DNA of 36,030 nucleotides from Holosporaceae bacterium. GTDB taxonomy: Bacteria; Pseudomonadota; Alphaproteobacteria; UBA3830. The notes beneath the pieces were generated by a model. It searched no databases. It saw only the letters and a program-made list of their open reading frames with translations, and had not been told where the DNA came from. Location: the NCBI GenBank assembly GCA_031282425.1, contig JAITDT010000019.1, positions 1 through 36,030 of the forward strand, given 5' to 3'. Positions 17,634 to 27,439 of the stretch are shown piece after piece (positions within the stretch are counted from its first letter, which is position 1; each line of letters opens with the position of its first letter). Made by a program: the position numbers and the translations under genes.

Positions 17634-20600
17634 TCAATCGCAGAGTTTTGCGGGCGTATAAGTGGCCCATACTTTTATGTCGTTAGCAATATCTTGAAGA
17701 TAATTTTTGATGTCTAGTTCATTTGCGTCATAGACGTAATCTTTGTTCGTGGCGCATTCGTCGATGTAAGAATAGTCGAAGTCGACGTTAGCGCCAGTGA
17801 TTTTATGCTTAAATTGACTTTGTTTACGATATTTCACGACGTAGATGCGGAGATTGTTGCCGTATGCCTCTTTAAGTTTAGCGCATGCGGCAACTGTGAG
17901 TCTCTGACACGCTCGAGTAGCATCGTAATCCATCTGATTGTTACCATCGAAGTACCATCCGCCCTCTCCCACTCTGGTGCTACCGAAGCCGTGGTACAGA
18001 GTTGCGTTAATTGGTAATGTCAGGCCAGCAAAAATCAGCGGCATGTCGGTGTTATAGGTTTTCCAGCGGTATCCACATTCGCCGACGACCTCCATATTTC
18101 GGTGAGAGAGAAACGGCCAAAAGCTACGATTCAATCCGGTCCCAAAATAGTCGTTAATATCATTCGGACTGGAAAGAATTTTGTGATAAAGTAAAATATT
18201 ATGTGTTACTTCTAGGTCTGTCATCATAAAAAAATCTCCCCAAAATGTTCCCGAACGAAGGTAGTTGCCGTCGGAATGATCGCCGGCATTTCGATAAAGT
18301 TCCCATCTGTCTATAATCGCATTCCAGCGGATACCCATAGTACCAGGCTCATCGGCAGATGAGCCGCACGATATATAATCATTGCCGGCGTCGAGTTTCA
18401 AATCACCGATATTATAAACAAATTTATTGTCACCGGTTTTTTTCGAAAAGTCCACTACCCGAGACATCTCCGGCAATCGCAACGCCGTATATGTATAGAC
18501 GCCATTCTCTACAGAATATGGCCGATTTGTAATTTCCGCGAAAATAAGACGGCTATTACGTAACTCTAGATCCACATAATAACTGCTGTCGGTATTCTGC
18601 TTGGCAATGCTTCCCGACTCGATGTAAAATTCCTGTCGATGGACGAGTTTATGAGAAGCGTCATCGATGGTGATGGAACCATTAATACAGTCTGAGATCA
18701 TGATATTACCGTGCTTGCGTAAAAGGACTAGTTTTTCATTATTGAGAGTAATAGCTTTCCAATCGGTAGATTCAAGTGCGGCATTCGAAGTATCGTTTAC
18801 TTCGCTCCATGTATCCCCGCCATCAATACTAGCAACAGCCGTGCCATTCTCATTCAGAGCTATCAAAGCACTTCCAGTAAATATGATGGCAAACCAGTTA
18901 GAGCCGATGCCGCTGATAGAACCTTTATTCACCCATGTTGCGCCACCGTCGGCGCTAACAGCCACTGAACCATTATCATTTAGAGCAACTAGCGTGTTAT
19001 CGACGGTAGTAATGGATCTCCAGCCTGATTCGCTGATGCTGATAGAACCTTTGTCCACCCATGTTGCACCATCGTCAGTGTTGGCAGCCACTGAACCATC
19101 GTAATTCAAAGCCACCAACGTACTGCCGATTGCAGTAATGGCACTCCAGTCTGAGTTGCTTGTTAGATTGGTTTTAGGCGTCCAGGTTGCGCCACAGTCT
19201 GTGCTGGTAGCTACTGAACCATCGCAATTCAAAGCCACTAGCGTACTGCCTATGCTAGTAATAGCTTCCCAGCCGGAATTCATAAAAGCGTGGAGCGACG
19301 ACGATTCAGAAACGGATTCCCATTTCAATTCCTGCTGCTGCTTTACCGGTTCGGCTACCATCTTCAGTAGATACTTTTGTGGAAAGGATAGACGAGCAGA
19401 GACCGGCGCGTTAATGGTGGAAGTTTCATAATAGCCAGAAGTAGCATTGTAACCAAAATTACCATCGCTTATGGAGAATTTTAGAATTTGCTTAAGACCT
19501 GTAATCAACTGCGATCCACTGGCCACATCAAACCTAATTCGATCTGATTCTACCATGGGGATTTCCGAATAGTCGTTGTCGAAGCCCAGATATGTAAGCT
19601 CGTGTGGCTCAAACCAATCTGGCTTGTTGATGATGAGGATCAGAGCTTTCTTCCGGTCCGCAACAATGAATTTCCCTTGATGTAATAGCCTACCGCCTGT
19701 TTCACTATCGTCCGCCGTGTCCACGGGTCCACAACCTGGATCGTTTGTCCAGTCGCAAAAAAGATTGTGAGCCCAGGAGACTGGTATAAAAAGAAAATTT
19801 GACACGGCGCGCTCGGAAAATGGCCCCATCACTGACAGCAAATCGCAAATTTTTCCAACATCCGACTGCAATTCGATAAGAAAATACGGGTTCTGGGTAT
19901 GCCCCTGCGGCCAACCGGCGCCATGATACGGATGTGGATATAGCAGACCTTCATTGGTTTTCATGCTGAGCAAATTCGCGTACCCAAGATAGCAAGGATA
20001 CATGTTAACACGGCGCCACTTCCTTTGGGTTGGCGCTTCCGTTGACAGCGGATCGCCAATATAGTCGGAGTTAGCTCCATCGCCACAGCGGCACATAACG
20101 CCGGTGCCTGGTCCCTCGCTTCTACTATAGATGGTCTGCTCATTTAGCGCGCCCCAAAGCGCGACGTAACTAGACAGGTTATAGGACGCAGGAATACTTA
20201 AAGAAGAAGTCTGCGGCCTAAACGAGTTGTCCACATAAGGATTTTGGGGAGAATTTGTCGGTGGAATTAAATTCGTACCGGCTTGGGCGCCATTGACGCT
20301 GTAAAGAAAACAGCCGCGTAGATAGGCGAGACATGCATTCTGATCTGTCAGAAATTTTGTGGCATCAAACGGTGAAATATCGACGGTCCACTCATAGTTT
20401 CGATCCGGTGGCAGCGACAGTTTCCCGGAATAGGGTATTAGTCCCACATTGACTCCGCGCGTAAACTCGAAATTATTTCGCAAAAACGTCTTTAACTCCT
20501 GCGCTATCTGATAAATAGGAGTTTTTCTGATGGATTTTGCCACAAACTCGCTCGCTTCTAGCTCTGCGCCATTTATGGTTGTGGAGTACCATTTGTCGTT

Positions 20601-21563
20601 ATGTGGCAAAAGCGTTATATGAGAAGCACCTATCGTCGGCGTTGTGGAATCGCAATTATTTGCGTTGGTAGCAGCGCCGTTAATTGGAATCGCCAAAACA
20701 ATATCAACGTTGCATTCCGCCGGAACCGCAAAAGCAACGTCCGAATCGGCTTGTACCGCTATTTTATCGGAAGCAACTGTTATTTGCACTCTTGGATCGT
20801 CTGTAGCGGATGCCGTTCTGATTGTATAAGTCGCTTGCTCTGTAGCTCCATAGCCGTCGCCCCATGCGGTGTTATAGGGTCCACCGTCGAACACTTCAGT
20901 GCGAGCTGTCAGAGCAGCGGCGCGGTAGCCGTGCCCAATGCCAGGTATGTAGTCCCAAAACATGTCCTCCGATATCCAATTACCCAGCTCTCGTTTCAGT
21001 AGAAAACGAGGGTCCTTGGTGCTTCCATACATTATGCGATAAAACGCTTGGGCGCCGCCGAAAGTGAACACCCGACGCGTATGCATTGTATCTACGGTCT
21101 CGTAGGGAATGACGTCTTCGGTCATGGGAATATTGGGTTCGCCCTCAAAGCCGGCGCCGAACCAAACCCAGCGGTAGGGATCGAAGATTCCGCCCGCGAC
21201 GGTATGAACAGTATAAACTTCCAGTCCCGGAATCGCCGCATGAACCGGCGCTATTCGATTGGTAGTAGAAGTGTTGTAGATATCGTCCGCAATGCGCAGC
21301 AGCGATATTTTCTGTTGATTCAGCGTCAAGCCAGGATTCCATTTCTTGGCCACCGCTAATGCCGCTTCGTGCGCGCGGGATTTGTAGAGCGTAACGCTAC
21401 CGCTTCCGTAAATTTTCGCCCGATAATAGTTCATCAAATCAATGCCGTAGCGAAATAACAGCAATAGCAGAGGTAGTGCTGCACACAATATAATCCAAAT
21501 GGCTCCGATCTTCCGTCGCCGTAATTTACGCTTCCGGCCGCTCGGAATAACTGCTTTTGCCAT
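17634..21563 (-). CDS. Giant TadG-like anchored exported protein with Asp-box repeats
   Basis: A 1309-residue protein. The N-terminus has a basic stretch (GRKRKLRRRK) and one long hydrophobic helix (about residues 20-38), followed by a segment like the TadE/TadG pilus-assembly N-terminus (FRYGIDLMNYYRAK). The remainder is predicted extracytoplasmic: Tyr/Asn/Ser rich with several Cys, e.g. MCRCGDGANSD. Residues roughly 755-950 form a tandem array of about 41-residue units, four of which end in an Asp-box S/N-x-D-x-G-x-T-W (TSTDCGATW, ANTDDGATW, VSADGGATW, ASIDGGDTW). No tad secretion genes are nearby. Function unknown; a surface or pilus-tip adhesin is a guess. TadG assignment rests on the N-terminus only. 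Confidence 0.7.
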   Translation of the reverse strand: MAKAVIPSGRKRKLRRRKIGAIWIILCAALPLLLLLFRYGIDLMNYYRAKIYGSGSVTLYKSRAHEAALAVAKKWNPGLTLNQQKISLLRIADDIYNTSTTNRIAPVHAAIPGLEVYTVHTVAGGIFDPYRWVWFGAGFEGEPNIPMTEDVIPYETVDTMHTRRVFTFGGAQAFYRIMYGSTKDPRFLLKRELGNWISEDMFWDYIPGIGHGYRAAALTARTEVFDGGPYNTAWGDGYGATEQATYTIRTASATDDPRVQITVASDKIAVQADSDVAFAVPAECNVDIVLAIPINGAATNANNCDSTTPTIGASHITLLPHNDKWYSTTINGAELEASEFVAKSIRKTPIYQIAQELKTFLRNNFEFTRGVNVGLIPYSGKLSLPPDRNYEWTVDISPFDATKFLTDQNACLAYLRGCFLYSVNGAQAGTNLIPPTNSPQNPYVDNSFRPQTSSLSIPASYNLSSYVALWGALNEQTIYSRSEGPGTGVMCRCGDGANSDYIGDPLSTEAPTQRKWRRVNMYPCYLGYANLLSMKTNEGLLYPHPYHGAGWPQGHTQNPYFLIELQSDVGKICDLLSVMGPFSERAVSNFLFIPVSWAHNLFCDWTNDPGCGPVDTADDSETGGRLLHQGKFIVADRKKALILIINKPDWFEPHELTYLGFDNDYSEIPMVESDRIRFDVASGSQLITGLKQILKFSISDGNFGYNATSGYYETSTINAPVSARLSFPQKYLLKMVAEPVKQQQELKWESVSESSSLHAFMNSGWEAITSIGSTLVALNCDGSVATSTDCGATWTPKTNLTSNSDWSAITAIGSTLVALNYDGSVAANTDDGATWVDKGSISISESGWRSITTVDNTLVALNDNGSVAVSADGGATWVNKGSISGIGSNWFAIIFTGSALIALNENGTAVASIDGGDTWSEVNDTSNAALESTDWKAITLNNEKLVLLRKHGNIMISDCINGSITIDDASHKLVHRQEFYIESGSIAKQNTDSSYYVDLELRNSRLIFAEITNRPYSVENGVYTYTALRLPEMSRVVDFSKKTGDNKFVYNIGDLKLDAGNDYISCGSSADEPGTMGIRWNAIIDRWELYRNAGDHSDGNYLRSGTFWGDFFMMTDLEVTHNILLYHKILSSPNDINDYFGTGLNRSFWPFLSHRNMEVVGECGYRWKTYNTDMPLIFAGLTLPINATLYHGFGSTRVGEGGWYFDGNNQMDYDATRACQRLTVAACAKLKEAYGNNLRIYVVKYRKQSQFKHKITGANVDFDYSYIDECATNKDYVYDANELDIKNYLQDIANDIKVWATYTPAKLCD
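18710..19290 (-). repeat. Tandem ~123-126 bp coding repeats (Asp-box/BNR array)
   Basis: About five tandem units inside the TadG-like gene each encode W-x-A/S-I-T, LVALN, DGSVA and an Asp-box. Neighbouring units remain similar at DNA level: ACTGAACCATCG recurs at about 19090 and 19213, 123 bp (41 codons) apart. This implies recent duplication. The unit nearest the C-terminus (18710-18780) is degenerate and lacks the Asp-box. Confidence 0.8.
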
Positions 21564-21878
21564 AACCTTCGTACAATCTTTCCCTTTGTCTTTTTTTTAG
21601 CACGACAGAGTTAATGGAAAATTAAGACCAGCACTTATAAATGAAACCACCTATAGCGGAAATTAAACTCTATTGCCGATCATGAATTTTCCACGCCAAA
21701 TCGCGATGAAAGTTTTTATGATGGGAAATAACTCAAGTTCTGACTTTACCGATGATAACATCCCGTTTTAGAAATATCATACCAAATTCCATATTAAGCA
21801 TCCGAAAATTATTATTGCATAATTGAGCAATTGTTGAGTCATACAGCGAATCAATAAAAATTTAAAGGGATAATAGAG
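21564..21878. other. Gene-free stretch upstream of the TadG-like gene
   Basis: I find no supported gene, RNA or clear repeat in this AT-rich stretch. It separates the TadG-like start from the 3' end of the IS630 remnant and presumably holds the TadG-like promoter, but no convincing -35/-10 pair is visible. Confidence 0.4.
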
Positions 21879-22628
21879 TTACTCGAGTGTTTGGAATAAT
21901 CTGTTGCGCAGAACATTTTGTTTCAGATATCTCCAAAATCGTTCCACCGGATTCAACTCCGGAGAGTAAGGAGGCAAAAAAAGATATCCATGTTTTCAGG
22001 AATTTTAAGATCTTTTGATCTGTGCTAACCGGCTCCGTCCATAATGATTGCAATTTTTTTGATAAAAATAATTTCTCGAAAGAATTTTTTAAAAATTCAT
22101 TCATGCTTTCAGTATTTACGTTCGGAAAACTTATACTGTAATTTGAGCCGGTTTTAGCAGAAATTGCTCCATAAACATAAAATGCTTTATAGCCGATTTT
22201 TACTTTTACCGGAGTTCTTTTGCCTTTTTTAAACCACCCGTAACTGATTTTCGCGTGAGTTCCGAATCTCGCCTCATCAAAAAACAAAACGTCGACATAG
22301 CTCTTTTTCTTTTAACCTTTCGTTGATGTTTTTTAAAAAGTCTCAACCTCTGCCTTATCCTAGTGCTGCGGATGAGGAGTTAAGAATATTTCAACTTTTG
22401 CATTTCGCGTACTGCTGCGACTTATTTTTTTGCCGCACTCCTGTACTTTTTGCACCATAAAATCTGTCGTAATCCGAGAATTTCCGTCAATGATTTCCTT
22501 AATAAGCGCTCTGTCCGAGAGGTCGTTTTTATTGGCCCTCTAACAAATTGTTTTTCCCATTTTTTTAGAGACATTTTGTCGGTGTTGGTTTTTCCTTGAC
22601 AGAAACAATCTAAAATATAAAGGGGCAT
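21879..22628 (-). pseudogene. IS630-family transposase, frameshifted remnant
   Basis: Conceptual translation across three frames recovers an IS630 transposase. Near 22500 comes LSDRALIKEIIDGNSRITTD, from the helix-turn-helix linker, then VDVLFFDEARFGTHAKISYGWFKKG (first catalytic Asp), IIMDGAG (second Asp) and PPYSPELNPVERFWRYLKQNVL (final acidic motif). At least two frame changes are needed, one at an A7 tract near 22060 and one or more around 22300-22500. In addition, the conserved Trp codon in the GAGWH motif is TAG. The stop is at 21879-21881. Terminal inverted repeats were not identified. It abuts and seems to have truncated the glycosyltransferase fragment at 22631. Confidence 0.8.
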
Positions 22629-22630
22629 TT

Positions 22631-23545
22631 TTGTCTAATGTTAAAAATCCTCCTTATTTTGATCTTATATACGAACTTTTTGAATGCATAGGCGTAGATC
22701 CAGGAAATCTGATAGAAATAAAAGAAGCGACACAATTTCGCACTGTGATTGTTCCGGAACAGGCGTACGAATTAAATACGAATTATCATAATAAATATAG
22801 AGAGCTAATTGATTTTGCCAAAGGATATGTTCCTGCAGCTGAATATAGAAAGGTTTATTTTGCAAAGTTGCCGAGCAGAAGTATTGGAGAAAACTTAGCC
22901 GTAGATCTGTATAAAAGTAACGGCTTTAGTATATTCGCTCCGGAGTGTTTGGGAACAAAGGAGATGATATCGATTTTGAATGAATGCGAGGAGTTTGCTG
23001 CATCTTCTGGATCTAAGCTCATAACGCTCTTTTTCTTAATGATGGCGTGAAATTAACAGTTTTGAATCGTTCCGAATATGTACATCCAACATAAACAATG
23101 ATCGATAACATGAGAAATTTGAAAACGTGCTATGTAGATTGCTTTGCCGATATTCTTCCCGTCGGTTATAGCTGTGGACCTTTCATGTTTGGGTACACAA
23201 AATATTTAAAGAATTATTTAAAACATCAAAAGATGAAATTTAATGCATGGAGGATGGTTTGTACTACAGCAAAAAATACTATTTTATTTATTATTGGTGC
23301 AAGTGCTACAAAGATCCTGAACATAGTCGCTTCCTAAGAAAAAATGAATTGAGGTCTGTAAAATATCTTATTTATTTTTCCACAAAAATATGTGGTTTTA
23401 TGGATTGTTTAGATAATGTATGGTCGTGGTGGAAATCATTATGGCTGCAGAAATTGTTTTGGCAGCGTATTTTTTCCGTTAAAAATCAAGGCAAATATAA
23501 GGTATTAAGGTTTTTAGGGATAAAAATTAGTCTCAGGAGAAAAAT
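22631..23545 (+). pseudogene. GT61-type glycosyltransferase (DUF563), broken remnant
   Basis: The first fragment (22631-23050) contains LIYELFECIGVDPGNLIEI, TVIVPEQAY and RKVYFAKLPSRSIGENLAVD, followed by YKSNGFSIFAPE. This is the pattern of the GT61/DUF563 family of capsule or LPS glycosyltransferases (Lys/Arg-rich KIYISR-like strand, then a GFEIV-PE strand). About 100 or more N-terminal residues are missing, apparently removed by the IS630 copy that ends three bases upstream. A frameshift near 23035, a TAA replacing a codon at about 23091 and another frame change near 23250 break the rest. The segment up to about 23545 ends GKYKVLRFLGIKISLRRK, a C-terminus often seen on glycan-pathway proteins; whether it belongs to the same gene is uncertain. 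Confidence 0.65.
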
Positions 23546-23549
23546 ATCC

Positions 23550-24240
23550 GTGTATAAAGAAATTATTTCCTGCAGAATATGCAGTTCGGCGAACATTGAG
23601 ACGGTAATTTCGTTGGGAAAGCAGTGTTTAACTGGAGTATTCCCCCCCCCCCTCCCTTTTTTCGATCACTTAAAAAAAAGTTTCTTCAGGACCGCTTGAC
23701 GTTGTTTTTTGTAAAGATTGTAGCTTACTACAGTTAAAACAGTCTTATTCCTTAAATGAAATGTACGGAGAGAATTACGGATACAGATCGGGGTTAAATG
23801 TTTCAATGGTGAAACACCTTGAGCAAAAAGCCAAAAGTTTAGAGAAATATGTATCTCTAAAAGATCAGGATCTTGTAATAGATATAGGCAGCAATGATGC
23901 GACTTTATTGAAAGCATATAGTAAAAAGTGTGTAAAAATTGGGATTAATCCCACAGGTCTGAAATTCAAAAAATTTTATACTGACGACATATGCCTGATT
24001 GCAGATTTTTTCTCTGCCAGCAAATTTTTGAAACAATCGGGCGGGCGGAAAGCGAAAGTAATAACGTCGATTGCCATGTTTTATGATCTCGAAGACCCAT
24101 GTGAATTTGTAAAAGACATTAAACTGTGCTTAGAAAAAGACGGAATCTGGCATTTTGAGCAGAGCTATTTGCCTTTTATGTTGCGGACCAACTCATACGA
24201 CACAATATATCATGAGCATCTTGAATTTTATTTCCATGGG
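23550..24240 (+). pseudogene. Sugar C-methyltransferase (Methyltransf_13 type), broken
   Basis: The start is GTG at 23550 with AGGAGA 9 nt upstream. The N-terminus CRICSSANIETVISLGKQ is the zinc-binding start of the TylCIII/NovU-type methyltransferases. After a frame change between 23640 and 23690, LDVVFCKDCSLLQL supplies the second Cys pair, then MYGENYGYRSGLN, the AdoMet loop VIDIGSNDATLL and WHFEQSYLPFMLRTNSYDTI. The protein is cut off after HEHLEFY, where an IS200/IS605 element begins, and I cannot find the C-terminal half beyond it. The frameshift region contains a C11 run and an A8 run. The predicted role was methylating a nucleotide sugar for LPS or capsule, fitting the adjacent GT61 remnant. 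Confidence 0.8.
23642..23652 (+). repeat. C11 homopolymer in methyltransferase coding sequence
   Basis: Eleven consecutive C lie in the N-terminal coding part of the methyltransferase, close to the frame break. Such tracts are classic slipped-strand switches in surface-glycan genes. Confidence 0.85.
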
Positions 24241-24840
24241 GCCGGGTGTAAACCTTACGCTTTAGCATGTAATCGAAGATCACGAAGTGAACTGCTTTAG
24301 CATACTAGTAGTTGTAAGTTGAGGCATGAATAATACTCGAGAAAGATATGCTAAAGGTGCACACACAAGTATTGGACGTACAGTATCACTATGTGTGGAA
24401 GACAAAGTATTCTTATAAGGTACTAAGTGGTGATATTGCTCTCAGATTGAGAGATTTGCTGAAAGAAGTATGTGGCTTGCAGGAAATGACAATTGTGCGC
24501 GGAAATATCAGAGCTGATCATGTGCATATTCTTGTAAGAGCTCCAAGTTATCTGTCTCCGGCGAAAATTGCTCAATATCTGAAAGGACGTACGGCACATG
24601 CAATGTTAAGGGAATTCTCCGAACTTAAAAAAGATATTGGGGATGTCATTTGTGGGCTAAAGGTTATTTTTGTAACACAGTAGGAGCAGTTACCGAGGAA
24701 ACAATAAGAAAGTATATCGAAGACCAAAAAGATGAAGATTCTGTCTTCAAAGTTTGGAATGAAAAGAAGGATTTATCCGCTCTCGGCGAACCTTTAGGTC
24801 TTTAGCATTCTTCGTGCTTTAGCACGTAGTAATTGAACTG
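24240..24840 (+). mobile_element. IS200/IS605-type insertion sequence
   Basis: Bounds are approximate. A hairpin at the left end (TAC-GCT-TT-AGC-at-GTA, 24256-24271) and a perfect one at the right end (CGTGCT-TT-AGCACG, 24813-24826) share the GCTTTAGCA core. This is as expected for the subterminal palindromes recognised by single-strand HUH transposases. The tnpA gene lies between them. The element interrupts the methyltransferase after its HEHLEFY codons. No terminal inverted repeats or target duplication are expected for this family. Confidence 0.72.
24348..24805 (+). pseudogene. tnpA: TnpA of IS200/IS605 family, one frameshift
   Basis: The Y1 transposase has YHYVWKTKYSYKVLSGDIA near the start and the HUH motif in IRADHVHILV, followed by the KGRTAHAML segment. 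The annotated frame ends at 24683. A single frame change near 24640 restores YWGCHLWAKGYFCNTVGAVTEE and RKYIEDQKD, which carries the catalytic Tyr, and the frame closes with TAG at 24803-24805. The HUH site and nucleophilic Tyr are thus in different frames, so the copy is probably inactive. It is preceded by GAGAAAG as a ribosome-binding site. Confidence 0.85.
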
Positions 24841-25138
24841 TCCGCAGAGGCATTGATTGAGATTCTCCAGTTCCCCTAAAAACATCAGCATAATTGTCCC
24901 ATAAAAATGTTATGGAGAAGTTAAGAGCTGCGGGATTAATGGTTTTTTGACAGAATTCCGATAGTATGCGAGTTGGTGGAAGAGGTACCGCATCGGTAGA
25001 TTAATTTATCCAGTCCATGCAGCCTTTTTCACAATTTAATCTCTTTATCACCTGAAATATCGTGGGAATGTTATCACTCAATCCAGACACTGCGACACCT
25101 CTTCCATTAGATTCTTCACCAAAAGCATTAAAATTTTA

Positions 25139-26108
25139 TCAATTTGCATGAAAAAATCCATTGACATGCCAAAAGATGTATCTTATAAGTTGTCCCGCTT
25201 TGACTTTTTCTTTCGATTCGGCAATCTTATCCGCAATACTGACTTCTCCGGAACTTAGAATGGACAAAGTCCATTCTTTGTTTTTCTTCAGTTCGGAGTC
25301 GGCGTTCATTCTGCTCTTCCCCTTCGAGTTGCCCAACATATAGACTGTATTTCCGATGTCCTTGGCTTGAACCTGCCCTAATTCATCCAGAATCAGCAGA
25401 CAATCGTTGTAAGACTCGGCAACAGCCTCCAAGGCATTAGAGGTCGATCGCCATTGTTGGATGAATTTTTTCGGTTCTCCCCATACAGAAGCTGCTACAT
25501 GCAATGCCGTCGTTTTTCCTATTGAGCTCTTACCTATAAAATTAATGATTGCAGTATTGAAATGCTTTAATCTCCTCAGTAATACTCCCGATAACCCGAC
25601 GCACAACGCTAGAGTCAAGATTTTATTTCCTTCGCATAGCGTGCTCACATTTTGCGTCCATTCCGCAAGGGTTCCTCTTTTGGCAAAACCGGAGGTTTTA
25701 GTATTACTGACTAAAGAAAAAGAAGACTTTTCGTTCTGCGATGTCGAGAACGACGGGCATACAAATGAATCGTCGCCTATCCATCCCACAGTATAAACAT
25801 CAGTGATTCTTTTTTTTTGGTTTTGCGCTTGTTAAATACGTTATAAGTTTCTGACGATTACACGATGTATCGAATCCGTTTTCAAACAGGATCTCGATAA
25901 TCTCTTTTGGAGTACATAAAGTTTTCCGTTCAATATCAATCGACAATTCGTTTCCGTCCATGTTCTTAAACAGAACGCGCTTTTTCCATCGACTGCTACT
26001 TGTATCTCGTGATAGAGCTATAACTTCAATATAATTGCTTACTCTCTTGCCGTCATGAAAAAGACCTTTTTCTTTATCAACAACAAAAACTCTGATATCA
26101 TTAACCAT
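25139..26108 (-). pseudogene. DUF927 helicase-like protein, frameshifted
   Basis: DUF927 proteins are ATPases of phage satellites and integrative elements, thought to act as replicative helicases next to a primase. The N-terminal fragment starts at ATG 26106-26108 (MVNDIRVFVVDKEKGLF, YIEVIALSRDTSSSRW). Its frame is lost at an A9 tract (T9 at 25810-25818). One base change gives KKRITDVYTVGWIGDDSFVCP and continues into the second fragment, with Walker A GKSSIGKTTAL and Walker B LLILDELGQ. A further break near 25190 follows AGQLIR, where the family C-terminus should continue; a possible tail in another frame runs to about 25020. The start overlaps the primase stop by 8 bp. Confidence 0.78.
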
Positions 26109-27077
26109 TGACGGTCTCCTTTTCTGTGCTTTGAAGTATAAAAAATCTGAGATCGTCGCAACTTGTTTTAATGAGCATGTCATTAAAATCTTTTTCATAC
26201 GTTGGGCAGATAATTTGAGCATTGTACCCCAACGCATGAAATGTATCATTTGCGGCTTTTATCCCTACATCATCGTTGTCTGCTGCTATAATAATCTTGG
26301 AATTCGGTAACAATTCTCTGATTCGCATAGCAACAGCATTCATATTACAGGCTGATATAGCGGCGATTGTATATAATTCTGTTGATTCGATATGCTGCAT
26401 GCGGTAGCATATCCCTCGGCAAGAACAATTGTATTTTGTTTGCAATCATAGTCGGATGCAACGTAAAATAATTCTTTAAAAGGCATTGGAAAACTCTTAC
26501 TTCCGTCTTCTCGAATGAATTGAAGACCTTTTATGCAAAGATTACTCTTATTCTCCGGAATAGAATCAATTAGCGGTATAACAAGCTGTTTTTTATCTTG
26601 GTAGCAATTAACTTTTGCGTTACCGATTGAGATGCGTTTTCGTTTTAAATATTCGTGATCTTCAGATTTGAAAGACTTGCTCCAGATATAATTCGGATTA
26701 ATTTTTTTCTTTTTAGCGAGTTTTGCTACGAAAGATGAAATTTTCGAACACGATGCGACAGAATTGTTTCCGATTATATCGGACAATTTTTTCGCTGCTG
26801 TGGGCAAGTCGCAACCATACGCAAATGCCGTCAGATCAATGATGCTGCCTCCTTTATTGCCGGAAGCAAAATCGTGAAATTTTCCTGTTTCAATATCTAT
26901 TCTAAAAGAGCCTGGTTTACTGTCATTTCGCCCTGGGTTAAGAGCAACATAGTCGCTACCTTGTATGGTTTCTCTTCCGGGAATGAGTCGCTGAAGCACC
27001 ACAATCTTTTCATCGCGAGAAAGAAAACGGTACCGGGATTTTAGCTCTTCGAAATTAACCATATCATCCCGGCTCAT
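26101..27077 (-). pseudogene. Toprim-domain primase of a mobile element, frameshifted
   Basis: The N-terminal part (27077 to about 26395) holds a primase zinc-ribbon-like fold without Cys (GSFRIDIETGKFHDFASGNKGG), a linker region and the start of a Toprim domain, IVLAEGYATACSI. The frame then breaks near 26395. The other frame continues with TELYTIAAISACNMNAVAMR and IIIAADNDDVGIKAA, which holds the Toprim DxD metal site, to a stop at 26101. One indel, not in a homopolymer, separates the halves. Both catalytic acidic groups survive, so the lesion may be recent. The start overlaps the upstream small gene by ATGA, and the stop overlaps the DUF927 gene. Confidence 0.78.
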
Positions 27078-27256
27078 TTCATGCCTCCCTTCGATCCGGT
27101 TTTCTGAACTTTTTCTTCCAAAAATTCGATAACGTTCCTTACCGGATACGCAACAGTTTTATATCCGACGGTAAACTTCCCTTTAATACCTTTATTAATG
27201 CAATCAAGATTTCGTAGAGTCTTTGCGTTTAGAATTCCTTCCGTTATTTTCGGCAA
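27074..27256 (-). CDS. Small AlpA/excisionase-like winged-helix protein
   Basis: A 60-residue protein with ILNAKTLRNLDCINKGIKGK, then VGYKTVAYPVRNVIEFLEEK. The pattern (helix-turn-helix, a K-G-x-K turn, a hairpin with AYPVR, and an amphipathic helix) is that of AlpA/MerR-type excisionases that head satellite elements. The only standard start is TTG at 27254-27256. The open frame extends upstream with family-plausible residues (RSYEEPFPRNQLPK) but no good start, so the 5' end may be damaged. It overlaps the primase start by ATGA and would be the regulator of the primase-helicase unit. Confidence 0.5.
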   Translation of the reverse strand: MPKITEGILNAKTLRNLDCINKGIKGKFTVGYKTVAYPVRNVIEFLEEKVQKTGSKGGMK

Positions 27257-27439
27257 TTGATTCCGAGGAAAAGGCTCTTCATAAGAACGTTTTCTGATGG
27301 AAAAGTCGGTTTGTTTTTGGTAACCCTCCGCAAGCAGTGGTTGAAGAATTTAATCAAATTTATGATGTAAACTAATAATTGTACAGAAAGACCAAACATT
27401 TGAGCAGATTTACAACAGCATTACATCTCACAGCACCCC

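Noticed and set aside
18710-19290. Possible CRISPR or intergenic repeat array
   Set aside because: The 123-126 bp periodicity is in frame and encodes Asp-box units; no spacer-repeat alternation and no cas genes.
20601-21359. Plus-strand ORFs inside the TadG-like gene
   Set aside because: They are antisense shadows of a strongly coding 1309-codon frame and contain no family motif.
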